DNA of 64,000 bases from Porifericola rhodea. GTDB taxonomy: Bacteria; Bacteroidota; Bacteroidia; Cytophagales; Cyclobacteriaceae. A program made the position numbers and the translations under genes. Every line of letters starts with the position of its first letter. Position 1 is the stretch's first letter. The stretch lies in NCBI RefSeq assembly GCF_030506305.1, contig NZ_CP119421.1, forward strand, positions 4,232,501-4,296,500, in the 5' to 3' direction. Below, one piece after another: positions 36,859 through 46,901 of the stretch. The notes under the pieces are model-generated. The model did not search any database. It was not told where the DNA came from and worked only from the letters and a program-made list of their open reading frames with translations.

Positions 36859-39321
36859 TTACGAATGTACCATTACTGAATTCTCAGTGAGTTTAATGTT
36901 TAGCTGATCAAAAATTGTTTTAAAGTATTCGCACCAGATCTTAGCCTGCTCGTCTCCTGCAGCACTTTTTTCTGCATATTCCTGATAGTTTTTGCTCTGA
37001 ATCTGGAAAGCAATGTTTTGTGCCTGCCACAGGTCGGGGCTTAATGGAACTTTGTGTGTGGCATCCATAAACTTGTCAATCTTGTTCATAATACTGATAT
37101 CATCGGGAGCCAGCTTAAGACGTTGCATCAGGCTATTGATCTTTTGCTCTGCCAGAAAGTCCAGCCCCACCTTATTTACCTTAACCTCCAATCTCTTAAA
37201 GCTCTCTACCACAGCATTTAACTCCTTAAAGTCAATATCATCTTCTTTAAATATTTTCTCCAGCTTGGCGTTAATGGTAAAATCACTACAATATTTAAGT
37301 GGTTTAGGCGGAGCTAGCCCAAGCTCTTTAGTAGCTTGTAGTAACGAATAGTTGTTTTCATAAATGTTGTTGAAGCTGAAAGCTATACTCTCCATAGTGC
37401 CCAGCATCACCTGGTCCAGTATCTTCTGCTGGTCTTCCTTGAACAAGTGCCAGAATGAATAATTATGACTGCCAAAGTGTTTGTCCATTAACACAATTAC
37501 CTCATGCACACGACTCTTGGTAAACGCTTCGGTAATTTCTTCTTTCATCTCTAGGTAAGACTCATCATTGTTAAACTCTCTAACTCCACCAAATAAGTGA
37601 TGGTCTCCAAGGTGAAGTATAGAGTAGCTGATCAGGTTTTCTTCCCAGGTTACCTCAGATGTAAGCTTAGCTTTACCAATAGCCAGAGAGTACTTGCCGG
37701 CCTCATGAAACTCATAGTGCTGAGAATCCACATCAAAGCTATACACCTTTGTTTTTTCAGGATAGTCAAAAAAGAGTGAAGAGATGGCATAGTGAGCGCC
37801 TACCCGGTGCATATCTACGACCGAAGGCTTTACAAACTTGGTGTAGGCGGAGCCGGCATGCCCATGTTCAGGAATATTGCTAGGGCATTTTTCCAGTAGT
37901 TTTACAAAATGAGTTTCAAAGTCTTTTCCACTAATATCATGAGTCAACTGTATAGCACGAGCCGCATACATAATGTCCTGTATAGTTTCTATACCCGTTA
38001 CTTCGTCAAAAAACCAACCACAACTGGTGTACATCAACATGGCATGGTGTTGAATCTCCAGCAGTTTAAGAAACTTAACTTCTTCCTCTTTGCTCAGTTC
38101 TTTTTTTGCATAGGTTTTCAAGAAACTAGCTGTATTTTCTCTTGATCTATCCAGAATCACTTCTACATAAGCATTGCGTACCTTCCAGGGGTCAGTAGCC
38201 AGCTTACCCATTTCTGTTTCATAAAAGGTGATCATCTCATCTCTAAGCCAATCAAAAGCCGCTCGGAGAGGCTTCCTCCATCTCTGGTGCCAGTCTGGGT
38301 GCCCTCCGGTATTTCCACCCCCATTATCCGACCATCTTTCCAGATGGGGTGTGCTACTCCATGCAGTGTTTTCAATGATCTGGGCTTCGTATTCCGGAGG
38401 AAATTTCTCAAGATATTCTCCGTATACTGTCAGGTTAGCCTCTTCGTAATTTTCTATCTGGTGCAGACAGTAAGAGAGCCCCATTTCGCCCAGGCGATGG
38501 TGGTGTCCGTAAGTCTCACCATCTGTAGCAATGTGCATAAGTTGAGGGCTGTCCTGCTCATCATTCATATCTAACTGGCCAATGAGTCGGTCAGAAAATA
38601 CTTTACCGTTGTTGAGCAGACCTTCAAAAGCAATTCCCTGAGATACAGGCCCATCATAAAAAAAGAGGCTGATACTTTTGCCTGAGGGAAGTTTGCATAA
38701 GTACGGACGGCGTGGATCTACCTTGCCTCCCATAACATCTTTCCACTGTGTGTCGCCTTTTTTTCTTACACTTTTAGCCTGATAGGGCGAAAGTATGGTA
38801 AACTTAATATTATGCTTAGCAAGCATCTCCAGCGTATCGGTATTAACTGCGGTTTCACTTAGCCACATACCTTCCGGCTTACGATGAAAACGATGCTCAA
38901 AGTCTTTAATACCCCAGATGACCTGTGTTTCTTTATCACGTTCGTTGGCCAGTGGCATAATAATATGATTGTAAGATTGGGCAATGGCAGAGCCATGTCC
39001 TGAAAACCTTTTCAGACTTTGCTTATCTGCTTCCAAAATGGCCTTGTATGTATCCGGATCGTTGTTCTTCATCCAGAGCAAAAGGGTAGGGCCAAAGTTA
39101 AAGCTGATACGGCTGTAGTTGTTTACTATATCAATAATTCTACCCTCATTGTCCAGAATACGGGAGGCCGAATTTCTTGAGTAGCATTCAGCGGAGATGC
39201 GCTCGTTCCAGTCGTGGAAAGGGTAGGCGGAGTCCTGTACCTCAACCGTATTGAGCCAGGGGTTTTCACGAGGAGGCTGGTAAAAGTGCCCGTGTATGCA
39301 AACAAATTTGTTTTTACTCAT
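36859..39321 (-). CDS. GH57 family glycosidase with DUF3536 domain
   Basis: An 820-residue protein. Residues about 5-330 are a GH57 (polysaccharide-deacetylase-like barrel) domain: CIHGHFYQPPREN at 9-20, a likely nucleophile Glu156 in GMWLSETAVN and a likely acid/base Asp267 in HIATDGETYGHHH. The rest is the mainly helical DUF3536 region. GH57 enzymes are alpha-amylases, branching enzymes and 4-alpha-glucanotransferases; the activity of the DUF3536 type is not established. Sits between treZ (27 bases upstream) and treY (39 bases downstream), so a role in trimming or debranching storage glucan is plausible. No classical debranching enzyme is encoded here. Confidence 0.88.
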   Translation of the reverse strand: MSKNKFVCIHGHFYQPPRENPWLNTVEVQDSAYPFHDWNERISAECYSRNSASRILDNEGRIIDIVNNYSRISFNFGPTLLLWMKNNDPDTYKAILEADKQSLKRFSGHGSAIAQSYNHIIMPLANERDKETQVIWGIKDFEHRFHRKPEGMWLSETAVNTDTLEMLAKHNIKFTILSPYQAKSVRKKGDTQWKDVMGGKVDPRRPYLCKLPSGKSISLFFYDGPVSQGIAFEGLLNNGKVFSDRLIGQLDMNDEQDSPQLMHIATDGETYGHHHRLGEMGLSYCLHQIENYEEANLTVYGEYLEKFPPEYEAQIIENTAWSSTPHLERWSDNGGGNTGGHPDWHQRWRKPLRAAFDWLRDEMITFYETEMGKLATDPWKVRNAYVEVILDRSRENTASFLKTYAKKELSKEEEVKFLKLLEIQHHAMLMYTSCGWFFDEVTGIETIQDIMYAARAIQLTHDISGKDFETHFVKLLEKCPSNIPEHGHAGSAYTKFVKPSVVDMHRVGAHYAISSLFFDYPEKTKVYSFDVDSQHYEFHEAGKYSLAIGKAKLTSEVTWEENLISYSILHLGDHHLFGGVREFNNDESYLEMKEEITEAFTKSRVHEVIVLMDKHFGSHNYSFWHLFKEDQQKILDQVMLGTMESIAFSFNNIYENNYSLLQATKELGLAPPKPLKYCSDFTINAKLEKIFKEDDIDFKELNAVVESFKRLEVKVNKVGLDFLAEQKINSLMQRLKLAPDDISIMNKIDKFMDATHKVPLSPDLWQAQNIAFQIQSKNYQEYAEKSAAGDEQAKIWCEYFKTIFDQLNIKLTENSVMVHS

Positions 39322-39348
39322 AGGTGTAAATATCTCTTAATAAATAAG

Positions 39349-41175
39349 TTAAGGAGTATTCATGGATAATACTACTACAGATTCAGAATTGATGCTGAGC
39401 TTATCTTCGCCAGCGTATTTAGTCTGAAGGTTGCTATTGGGGCCCAGATACTCTGAAGATGACGAGTCCAGAAGTACTTCAAAACTGTAGGCCGGATTTT
39501 CGGATAAACTATAGTCTAAAGAGCTGGACGAGAAGTTCATGATAGCTATAAGCAGATGATCGTGATTAGTTCTGCGCATGGCTATAAGTCCGTCCTCTGT
39601 ACTTTGAAAAGCACAATGCCCTCTGTCTTTACTTTGCATAGCTGAGTGTTGGGTGCGTATGTTAATCAGCTTTTTGTAGAAGTTGAGCATAGCCTCACTC
39701 TTCTCAGCCTTTACATTCCAACTTAGTGTAGAGTCATCAAAAGTCTGCTCAGATTGTGGGTCAGGAGTTTCCAGACCTTCTTTTTGAAAATAGGCAAACT
39801 CCTGGCTTCTGCCTTTACGAACAGCTTCTACTAAATCGGGATCAGTATGGCTTACAAAGTATTGGAATGGCTTTTCTTCAGCATATTCTTCTCCCATATA
39901 TAGCATGGGTACATAAGGAGATAGTAAATAAGATGCCGCCGCAAGCTTGAGCGCTTCGTAAGAGACAAGCTGGCTTAGCCGGTCGCCCATCATACGGTTT
40001 CCAACCTGGTCATGGTTTTGGCTGAATACTACAAACTGGCTGAAAGGGTTGTTTTCTGCACTATTTCCGAAGGTTTTTTTTCTGTGAGGAGAATAGATGC
40101 CATCGTATACATAAGTTTTATCATAAGCTTTAGCTAAATGGTGCATCTCGCCAAAGTCAGAATAATATCCATCTTTTTCTCCGGTAAGTTGAGCGTGTAA
40201 AGCATGATGAAATTCATCTATCCACTGCCCGCTTAAGCCGTACCCCCCCACCTCTGCACTACTGATATAACGATTATCGTTAAGGTCACTTTCACCAATC
40301 AGGGTAAGGGGAACCTTTCTACGTTCAGAAAGCTCAGTTGCCATTTCAGAAAGTTCAAGCAGAAAGTGCCTGGCTCCAAAATCTTTGATGGCGTGCACGG
40401 CATCCAGGCGTAAACCATCTATGTGAAAATCATCCAGCCACATGAGTGCATTTTGAAGAAAGTAGGCTCTTACCTGGTCCGAATACGCATCATCAAAATT
40501 TAGAGCTTTGCCCCAGGGAGTACTGTATTTATCAGTAAAGTAAGGACCAAAGTCGTTAAGGTAATTACCTTCAGGGCCCATATGGTTGTATACAACATCC
40601 AGTACTACGGCTATACCCATCTGATGACAGTGGTCTACCAGCTTTTTAAGCCCATCCACTCCACCATAGCTGTTTTGTACAGCAAAAGGATACACGCCAT
40701 CGTAACCCCAGTTTCTGCTACCCGGAAACTGAGCTACTGGCATTATTTCTATGGTATTAACTCCCAACTCTTTCAGGTGATCTAGCTTGCTGATAACCCC
40801 TTCAAAATTATGTTCAGATGTAAAAGTGCCCACATGCAGCTCGTACATGATCATTTCTGACATAGGAATGCCCTTCCAGGTAGAATCGCTCCATTTGTAA
40901 CTTTCCTGATTTACGATCTGGCTAGGGCCATGTACACCTTCGGGTTGGCTGAGACTGGCAGGGTCGGGGCGTTTGGTTTTTCCGTCCAGCTCAAAAAAAT
41001 AAAGATCACCCGCTTTGGCTTCGGGCACTTCTGCTTCCCAGTAGCCAAATTGATCGGGCGTCAGCTTAACTTTATGCTGGTCGTTAATAATAACATTGAC
41101 TTGCTTGCAATGAGGGGCCCAGACATTAAACTTTGTCTTGTTGTTCTGGTAAAATGCGCCCACAGGTTTTTCCAT
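39349..41175 (-). CDS. treZ: Malto-oligosyltrehalose trehalohydrolase (GH13)
   Basis: A 608-residue enzyme that releases trehalose from the product of TreY. Residues about 1-100 are an N-terminal CBM48-like beta-sandwich (VGAFYQNNKTKFNVWAPH). The GH13 barrel has NWGYDGVYPFAVQ, nucleophile Asp in IDGLRLDAVHAI, acid Glu in LIGESDLND and the late FSQNHDQVGNRMMG with the third catalytic Asp. First gene of the minus-strand operon treZ-GH57-treY-malQ, divergent from glgE. Confidence 0.96.
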   Translation of the reverse strand: MEKPVGAFYQNNKTKFNVWAPHCKQVNVIINDQHKVKLTPDQFGYWEAEVPEAKAGDLYFFELDGKTKRPDPASLSQPEGVHGPSQIVNQESYKWSDSTWKGIPMSEMIMYELHVGTFTSEHNFEGVISKLDHLKELGVNTIEIMPVAQFPGSRNWGYDGVYPFAVQNSYGGVDGLKKLVDHCHQMGIAVVLDVVYNHMGPEGNYLNDFGPYFTDKYSTPWGKALNFDDAYSDQVRAYFLQNALMWLDDFHIDGLRLDAVHAIKDFGARHFLLELSEMATELSERRKVPLTLIGESDLNDNRYISSAEVGGYGLSGQWIDEFHHALHAQLTGEKDGYYSDFGEMHHLAKAYDKTYVYDGIYSPHRKKTFGNSAENNPFSQFVVFSQNHDQVGNRMMGDRLSQLVSYEALKLAAASYLLSPYVPMLYMGEEYAEEKPFQYFVSHTDPDLVEAVRKGRSQEFAYFQKEGLETPDPQSEQTFDDSTLSWNVKAEKSEAMLNFYKKLINIRTQHSAMQSKDRGHCAFQSTEDGLIAMRRTNHDHLLIAIMNFSSSSLDYSLSENPAYSFEVLLDSSSSEYLGPNSNLQTKYAGEDKLSINSESVVVLSMNTP

Positions 41176-41507
41176 ATAAAAAAATTATTTTGGCGAGCTG
41201 ATAAAAAATTAAGGCTTTTTCAGGCATAAAAATGTATAAAGTTACTACACCTCTGTAAGCCAAGCTTAAGCTAAATTACTTTTTTTAAATTATCTACTCT
41301 ATTCGTTTTGTTTATAATAAAATTCTTTAAAATTTTAGTCAGGATTTGCAGTCAAAGCGCTTTGTGAGCAATTCGTGAAATTTTTGGCCTGGCTGCATCC
41401 TGCGCCATACATATAAATAATTAAGCATAACAATTATATATGCATAGCTGTTTAGGCAGTATTGCAGAGAATTTTTTTAATTTTTTAACTAATCAAACCA
41501 GAGCGCT
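41176..41507. other. Divergent control region of the two glucan/trehalose operons
   Basis: 332 AT-rich bases between treZ and glgE. It must contain promoters for both operons. It holds one perfect copy of a LacI-type palindrome, and a second near-copy spans the glgE start (both listed separately). No small gene or RNA gene is visible. Confidence 0.6.
41353..41364. promoter_or_regulatory. LacI-type operator candidate, perfect palindrome
   Basis: CAAAGCGCTTTG is a perfect 12-base palindrome with the central CG typical of LacI-family sites. It lies mid-way in the control region. A second copy lies about 146 bases away, close to 14 helical turns. Confidence 0.55.
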
Positions 41508-41510
41508 TTG
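41499..41510. promoter_or_regulatory. LacI-type operator candidate overlapping the glgE start
   Basis: CAGAGCGCTTTG matches the first site at 11 of 12 bases. Its last three bases are the TTG start codon of glgE, so a bound repressor would block transcription into the gene. Confidence 0.5.
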
Positions 41511-43472
41511 CAAAAAATACAAGGAAGACAAAGAGTTGTCATAGAACACCTTTCCCCACAGGTAGAAAATGGTCAGTTTCCGGCAAAAAGAACGATAAGC
41601 GAAGAAGTAGAGGTACAAGCAGATGTATTTGCTGATGGGCATGATAAAATAAAGGCCATCCTTCTTTATAAGCATGAGGAAGAGGAGACGATGCGTGAAG
41701 TACCTATGGAGTTTATCATTAACGACCGTTGGAAAGCATCTTTTACTCCGGAGCGAACCGGCTTCTATGAATATACGGTAATGAGTTATGTAGACCATTT
41801 CGCCTCCTGGCAGTATGGTATCAAAAAAAAGTATGAGGCTGGCCAGGATATTAAGGTGGAATTGCTGATTGGTGCGGAAATGATGGAGAAAACCGCAGAG
41901 CGTATAGAAGGTGGAGACGCTGATCGTTTACGAGGATTAAGCCAGGCGCTTCGTCGCCACGACCATGATGATTTTATTCGTGAGGCTGTAAATATTGCCC
42001 TAGGCGATGAAGCAACCGGTATGATGAACTACCACTATGATCGTTCAGACGCTACTACTTATCCCAAACTTTATAAGATAGAAGTAGAAAGAAAAAAAGC
42101 GCTTTTCAGCACCTGGTATGAGCTTTTTCCTCGTTCAGCCTCGCAGGAACCTGGCCGACATGGTAATTTTCATGATGTGGTACGCCTACTTCCGGAAATT
42201 GCCAGAATGGGCTTTGATGTCATTTATTTGCCGCCCATACATCCTATTGGTAGAACTTTTAGAAAAGGACTCAACAATGCCTTACAGGCGAATCCCGGTG
42301 ACCCCGGTTCTTGCTGGGCTATTGGGGCCGAAGAAGGAGGGCATAAAGCCATACACCCCGAATTAGGTAGCCTGGATGATTTCAAGCATATGGTGTATGA
42401 AGCCGAGCAGCAAGGTATAGAGATTGCTCTGGATATTGCTTTCCAGTGTTCTCCTGACCACCCCTATGTTAAAGATCATCCGCAGTGGTTTAAATGGAGA
42501 CCTGATGGTACGGTGCAATATGCAGAAAATCCTCCCAAAAAATATCAGGACATTCTACCTATCAATTTTGAAAATGATGACTGGCAAAACCTTTGGGAAG
42601 AACTTAAAAGCGTAATCCAGTACTGGGTAGACCAGGGCGTCAAAATTTTTAGAGTAGATAACCCTCATACCAAATCTTTTGCTTTTTGGGAATGGACTAT
42701 TGCCGATATTCGTTCTCGCCATCCTGAGGTGATCTTTCTGGCAGAAGCTTTTACGCGCCCGAGGGTGATGGAAAGACTGGCTAAAGCAGGATTTAACCAG
42801 TCCTACACTTATTTTACCTGGAGAAACAATCCTTATGAGATGAAGGAATACATGCATGAGCTTACTAAAACAGCAATGCGTGACTACTTCCGCCCTAATT
42901 TCTGGCCAAATACTCCAGACATATTGCCTCCGGTACTGGTACATGGTGGCGAACCAGCATTTGTTATGCGCCTGATACTGGCTGCTACACTTTCTTCTAA
43001 TTATGGAATGTACGGGCCAGTGTATGAATTTGGAATTAATACACCTTATCCCGGAAAAGAAGAGTATCTGGACTCGGAAAAATACGAGATTAAACACTGG
43101 AACTGGCATCAGGAGACTCGCATAAAAGAGATTATTACCCGCATAAATAAAATCAGAAAAGAAAACCCCGCTTTGCAGGATACCTACAATATCCATTTTG
43201 CAGATGTAGGAAACCCTAATATTCTTTGCTATGGTAAGCATGATAAAAAAACCAAGAACACCATTATTGTAGCAGTGAATATGGATCCTTACAACCGACA
43301 TGGTTCTTCGGTACGCATACCTTTAGAGGAATTAGGCATAAATCCCCATGCTCCTTATGAAGTATATGACATGATTAGTTATAGTCGCTACACCTGGCAT
43401 GGTGACTGGAACTACGTGGAACTAGACCCCTATCAGATGCCAGCACATGTATTTAGAGTTGAACAACAATAA
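41508..43472 (+). CDS. glgE: Alpha-1,4-glucan:maltose-1-phosphate maltosyltransferase
   Basis: A 654-residue GH13_3 enzyme that extends alpha-1,4-glucan with maltosyl units from maltose 1-phosphate. The N-terminus RVVIEHLSPQVENGQFPAKR is diagnostic, followed by ADVFADGHDK. The nucleophile is the Asp in FRVDNPHTKSFAFWEW and the acid Glu is in IFLAEAFTRP. I use the TTG at 41508: an in-frame stop lies 15 bases upstream, there is no ATG in between, and homology starts within 10 residues. First gene of the plus-strand operon, 23 bases before treS. Confidence 0.95.
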   Translation: MQKIQGRQRVVIEHLSPQVENGQFPAKRTISEEVEVQADVFADGHDKIKAILLYKHEEEETMREVPMEFIINDRWKASFTPERTGFYEYTVMSYVDHFASWQYGIKKKYEAGQDIKVELLIGAEMMEKTAERIEGGDADRLRGLSQALRRHDHDDFIREAVNIALGDEATGMMNYHYDRSDATTYPKLYKIEVERKKALFSTWYELFPRSASQEPGRHGNFHDVVRLLPEIARMGFDVIYLPPIHPIGRTFRKGLNNALQANPGDPGSCWAIGAEEGGHKAIHPELGSLDDFKHMVYEAEQQGIEIALDIAFQCSPDHPYVKDHPQWFKWRPDGTVQYAENPPKKYQDILPINFENDDWQNLWEELKSVIQYWVDQGVKIFRVDNPHTKSFAFWEWTIADIRSRHPEVIFLAEAFTRPRVMERLAKAGFNQSYTYFTWRNNPYEMKEYMHELTKTAMRDYFRPNFWPNTPDILPPVLVHGGEPAFVMRLILAATLSSNYGMYGPVYEFGINTPYPGKEEYLDSEKYEIKHWNWHQETRIKEIITRINKIRKENPALQDTYNIHFADVGNPNILCYGKHDKKTKNTIIVAVNMDPYNRHGSSVRIPLEELGINPHAPYEVYDMISYSRYTWHGDWNYVELDPYQMPAHVFRVEQQ

Positions 43473-43495
43473 TCATCAGTACTACACAGAATAAT

Positions 43496-46400
43496 ATGGC
43501 CAAAGCGATTCAATTGGATGATAATCTACATTGGTATAAAGATGCCGTCATCTATGAACTACACATTAAAGCATTTAAAGATAGCAATGGGGATGGTATA
43601 GGCGATTTTAAAGGGCTGCTGGAAAAGCTAGACTACCTGCAAGACCTTGGCGTCAATACGATCTGGTTGTTACCTTTTTACCCTTCACCTCTCCGTGATG
43701 ACGGTTACGATATTATGGATTACTATAATATCAACCCTAATTATGGTAATCTGAGCGACTTTAAAAAATTTATGAAGCAGGCCAAAAAGCGTGACCTGAA
43801 GGTGATTACTGAGCTGGTAATCAACCATACTTCTGATCAACACCCCTGGTTTCAGCGTGCCCGCAAGGCCAAGCCTGGTTCTGTAGAAAGAGATTTTTAC
43901 GTCTGGAGCGAGACGCCCGAGAAATATAAAGATGTGCGCATCATTTTTCAGGATTTTGAAGCTTCTAACTGGACCTGGGATCCTGTAGCCAATGCTTATT
44001 ACTGGCATAGGTTTTTTTACCATCAGCCAGACCTTAATTATGATAATCCTGCCGTAGTTGAAGAGATCTTTAAGGTTATGGATTTCTGGATAGATATGGG
44101 TGTTGATGGCTTTCGTCTGGATGCGGTACCTTATCTTTTTGAGAGAGACGGTACAAATTGCGAAAACCTGCCAGAAACCCATGTTTTCTTAAAGAAATTA
44201 CGTGCGCACGTAGACAAAAAGAAGCCAGGGACCTTGCTATTAGCAGAAGCAAATATGTGGCCTGAAGATTCTGCATCTTACTTTGGCGATGGAGATGAGT
44301 GTCATATGAACTACCATTTTCCTATTATGCCGCGTATGTTCATGTCCCTGCGCATGGAAGATCGTTATCCTATTACTGATATTCTGGATCAGACTCCTGA
44401 AATTCCAGAAACCTGCCAGTGGGCGATGTTTCTACGTAACCATGATGAGCTTACCCTGGAAATGGTAACAGATGAGGAGCGTGACTATATGTACAAAGTA
44501 TACACAAAAGATCCTCTGGCCAAGATTAACCTGGGTATACGCCATCGTCTGGCTCCTCTACTGGACAATGACAGAAAGAAAATAGAATTGATGAACCATC
44601 TGCTGCTATCTTTACCAGGTACTCCGGTAATTTACTATGGAGACGAGATAGGTATGGGGGATAATTACTATCTGGGTGATAGGGATGGTGTGCGTACACC
44701 CATGCAGTGGACTCCCGATAGAAATGCAGGTTTTTCTGAAACTAACCCACAGAAATTATACCTTCCTGTCATTCTTGATCCTGAGTATCAGTATGAGGCT
44801 GTCAATGTAGAAACTCAACAGAAAAATTCTAACTCATTGCTATGGTGGATGAAGCGCCATATTAGCATGAGAAAAAAACATAAGGCTTTTAGTAGGGGGG
44901 ACATCAACTTTCTGTCTGCCGAAAATGCTAAAGTACTAGCCTTCACACGTGCTTATGAGGGTGAGACAATTTTAGTGCTTGCTAACTTATCACGTTTTTC
45001 TCAACCGGTAGAGCTAGACCTGACAGATTTCAAAGAGCATATCCCCATTGAAATATTTAGCCGCAACCATTTTCCAAGAGTAGGTGACTCCAGCTATCTG
45101 TTTACGCTGGCTCCTTACGGATACGAATGGTTTCTGCTCAAAAAACCTCAATCACTGGAAAGTTCAGGCGAAGGTATGCCCGATAAGCCTATTGTCAGTA
45201 TTGCCAATTGGGGCGAATTACTTAAACCTAAAGCTTTAAATGCAATAGAGTCTGTTTTAGCTGACTATATGGTGAACTGCCGTTGGTTTGGTGGAAAGGC
45301 AAGAGTAATCCAGAACATAAAGGTAAAGCATCATGCTAATGTACCTTTGGAGACTTCAGTAGGTGCGTTTTTAATTCTGGAAGTAAGTTACAATGAAGGG
45401 TTGGATGAACATTATCAGTTGCCTGTATCTTTCATAGCTGAAGAATTTAGTGGCTTCCTGCAAAATAAATTTTCTCATAGCCTGATTGCTCCTATTATTA
45501 TTGATGGCCGCAAAGGATACCTCTACGATGCAGTTTATAACGAGGCCTTCCGCACTGCTCTTTTCCAGATTATGGTTAAGAAAAGAAAGGCAAAAGATGT
45601 AGGCACTAACTTATTGGGTAGTGCTGATAAAACGGCCGCGAAGCTTTGGAAAACCAAAAAGCAAAATGTTTCTTCCAGAGTATTAAGCGCAGAACAAAGC
45701 AATACATCCATTATTTACGAAAAAGATTTCTTCTTTAAATTTTATCGTAAGCTGGATGCCGCAATGAATCCTGATCTGGAACTAACCCGCTATCTTACAG
45801 AAACAGCCCACTTCCATAATGTACCCAGATATGTAGGCGCATTGGAGTTGGATATTAAGCGACAGGAGAATATGGTACTGGGTATGATGCAGGAACTGGT
45901 GGATAATCAGGGAGATGCCTGGACTTACATGGGAGATGTTGTACGCCGTTATTTTGAACGCGTGTTAATTGAGCAGAGCGAAAACAAAAGTGCTCCTGCC
46001 ATGAAGGGAAGCCTGGTCAACCCGGTTGGTTACGAAAAAATACCTGATAAAATTAAAGAAATTATTGGTGGCGCTGCTACAGAAAGAGCTGCTTTGCTCG
46101 GCCTCAGAACTGCTGAAATGCACCTTGCACTGGCTTCTGCCGATAACGATAAAGACTTTAAACCTGAAGCATTTTCATTGCACTACCAGCGTTCTGTCTA
46201 TTCCTCATTACAATCTTCGGTAAGAGGTACTTTCCAGGTGCTGGACAAAACACTGAAAAAGCTGGATGAGCCGGTAAGGAAAGAGGCTGAAGAGATCAAA
46301 GCTATGCGTAAAGACATCTTAAAATGCATGCAGCAGATCTACTCTCATAAAATCAATACCATGAAGATCAGAAACCATGGAGATTACCATCTGGGTCAGG

Positions 46401-46852
46401 TATTATTTACTGGTAGAGATTTTATTATTCTGGATTTTGAGGGTGAACCGGCAAGAACTTTTAGCGAAAGAAGGCTTAAACGATCTCCATTACGCGATGT
46501 GGCGGGCATGATCAGGTCTTTCCACTACGCAGCCTATAATGGGTTGTTCCGCACCGAAGCTTTTACCAAGGGTGAAGCTGAGTATCTGGACGAGTGGGCA
46601 GAACAGTGGTACCATTACATGAGTGGCATATTCATGAAAGCCTACATTGAACGTTGCGATGGCAGCAACTTTCTGCCAGAAAATATAGAAGATCTGAATA
46701 CTATCCTTCAGACATTCTTATTAGAGAAGGCAGTATATGAGTTGGGGTACGAGCTAAACAATCGTCCCGGCTGGGCTATAATTCCTATGAAAGGAATTAA
46801 ATATATTATGAAGAAGTATTATGAGGAAGAGGCGAAGAAGAATTCAAAATAG
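43496..46852 (+). CDS. treS: Trehalose synthase / maltokinase fusion (TreS-Mak)
   Basis: An 1118-residue two-enzyme fusion. Residues about 1-550 are a GH13 trehalose synthase that interconverts trehalose and maltose: KDAVIYELHIKAFKDSNGDG, nucleophile in VDGFRLDAVPYL, acid in LLAEANMWPED and FLRNHDELTLEM. Residues about 575-1118 are a maltokinase (Pep2-like, aminoglycoside-phosphotransferase fold) making maltose 1-phosphate from ATP: NCRWFGGKARVI opens it, and NHGDYHLGQVL and ILDFEGEP carry the catalytic and metal Asp. The fusion passes maltose directly to phosphorylation, feeding GlgE from the preceding gene. Confidence 0.96.
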   Translation: MAKAIQLDDNLHWYKDAVIYELHIKAFKDSNGDGIGDFKGLLEKLDYLQDLGVNTIWLLPFYPSPLRDDGYDIMDYYNINPNYGNLSDFKKFMKQAKKRDLKVITELVINHTSDQHPWFQRARKAKPGSVERDFYVWSETPEKYKDVRIIFQDFEASNWTWDPVANAYYWHRFFYHQPDLNYDNPAVVEEIFKVMDFWIDMGVDGFRLDAVPYLFERDGTNCENLPETHVFLKKLRAHVDKKKPGTLLLAEANMWPEDSASYFGDGDECHMNYHFPIMPRMFMSLRMEDRYPITDILDQTPEIPETCQWAMFLRNHDELTLEMVTDEERDYMYKVYTKDPLAKINLGIRHRLAPLLDNDRKKIELMNHLLLSLPGTPVIYYGDEIGMGDNYYLGDRDGVRTPMQWTPDRNAGFSETNPQKLYLPVILDPEYQYEAVNVETQQKNSNSLLWWMKRHISMRKKHKAFSRGDINFLSAENAKVLAFTRAYEGETILVLANLSRFSQPVELDLTDFKEHIPIEIFSRNHFPRVGDSSYLFTLAPYGYEWFLLKKPQSLESSGEGMPDKPIVSIANWGELLKPKALNAIESVLADYMVNCRWFGGKARVIQNIKVKHHANVPLETSVGAFLILEVSYNEGLDEHYQLPVSFIAEEFSGFLQNKFSHSLIAPIIIDGRKGYLYDAVYNEAFRTALFQIMVKKRKAKDVGTNLLGSADKTAAKLWKTKKQNVSSRVLSAEQSNTSIIYEKDFFFKFYRKLDAAMNPDLELTRYLTETAHFHNVPRYVGALELDIKRQENMVLGMMQELVDNQGDAWTYMGDVVRRYFERVLIEQSENKSAPAMKGSLVNPVGYEKIPDKIKEIIGGAATERAALLGLRTAEMHLALASADNDKDFKPEAFSLHYQRSVYSSLQSSVRGTFQVLDKTLKKLDEPVRKEAEEIKAMRKDILKCMQQIYSHKINTMKIRNHGDYHLGQVLFTGRDFIILDFEGEPARTFSERRLKRSPLRDVAGMIRSFHYAAYNGLFRTEAFTKGEAEYLDEWAEQWYHYMSGIFMKAYIERCDGSNFLPENIEDLNTILQTFLLEKAVYELGYELNNRPGWAIIPMKGIKYIMKKYYEEEAKKNSK

Positions 46853-46901
46853 CCTGGTCTTCAATTTTTTTAAATCAACAAATTCTGAATAAATCATTTT
46901 T

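Noticed and set aside
42555-43301. Long reverse-strand frame inside glgE
   Set aside because: A shadow frame: glgE is intact and strongly conserved on the plus strand, and the reverse product has no recognisable features.
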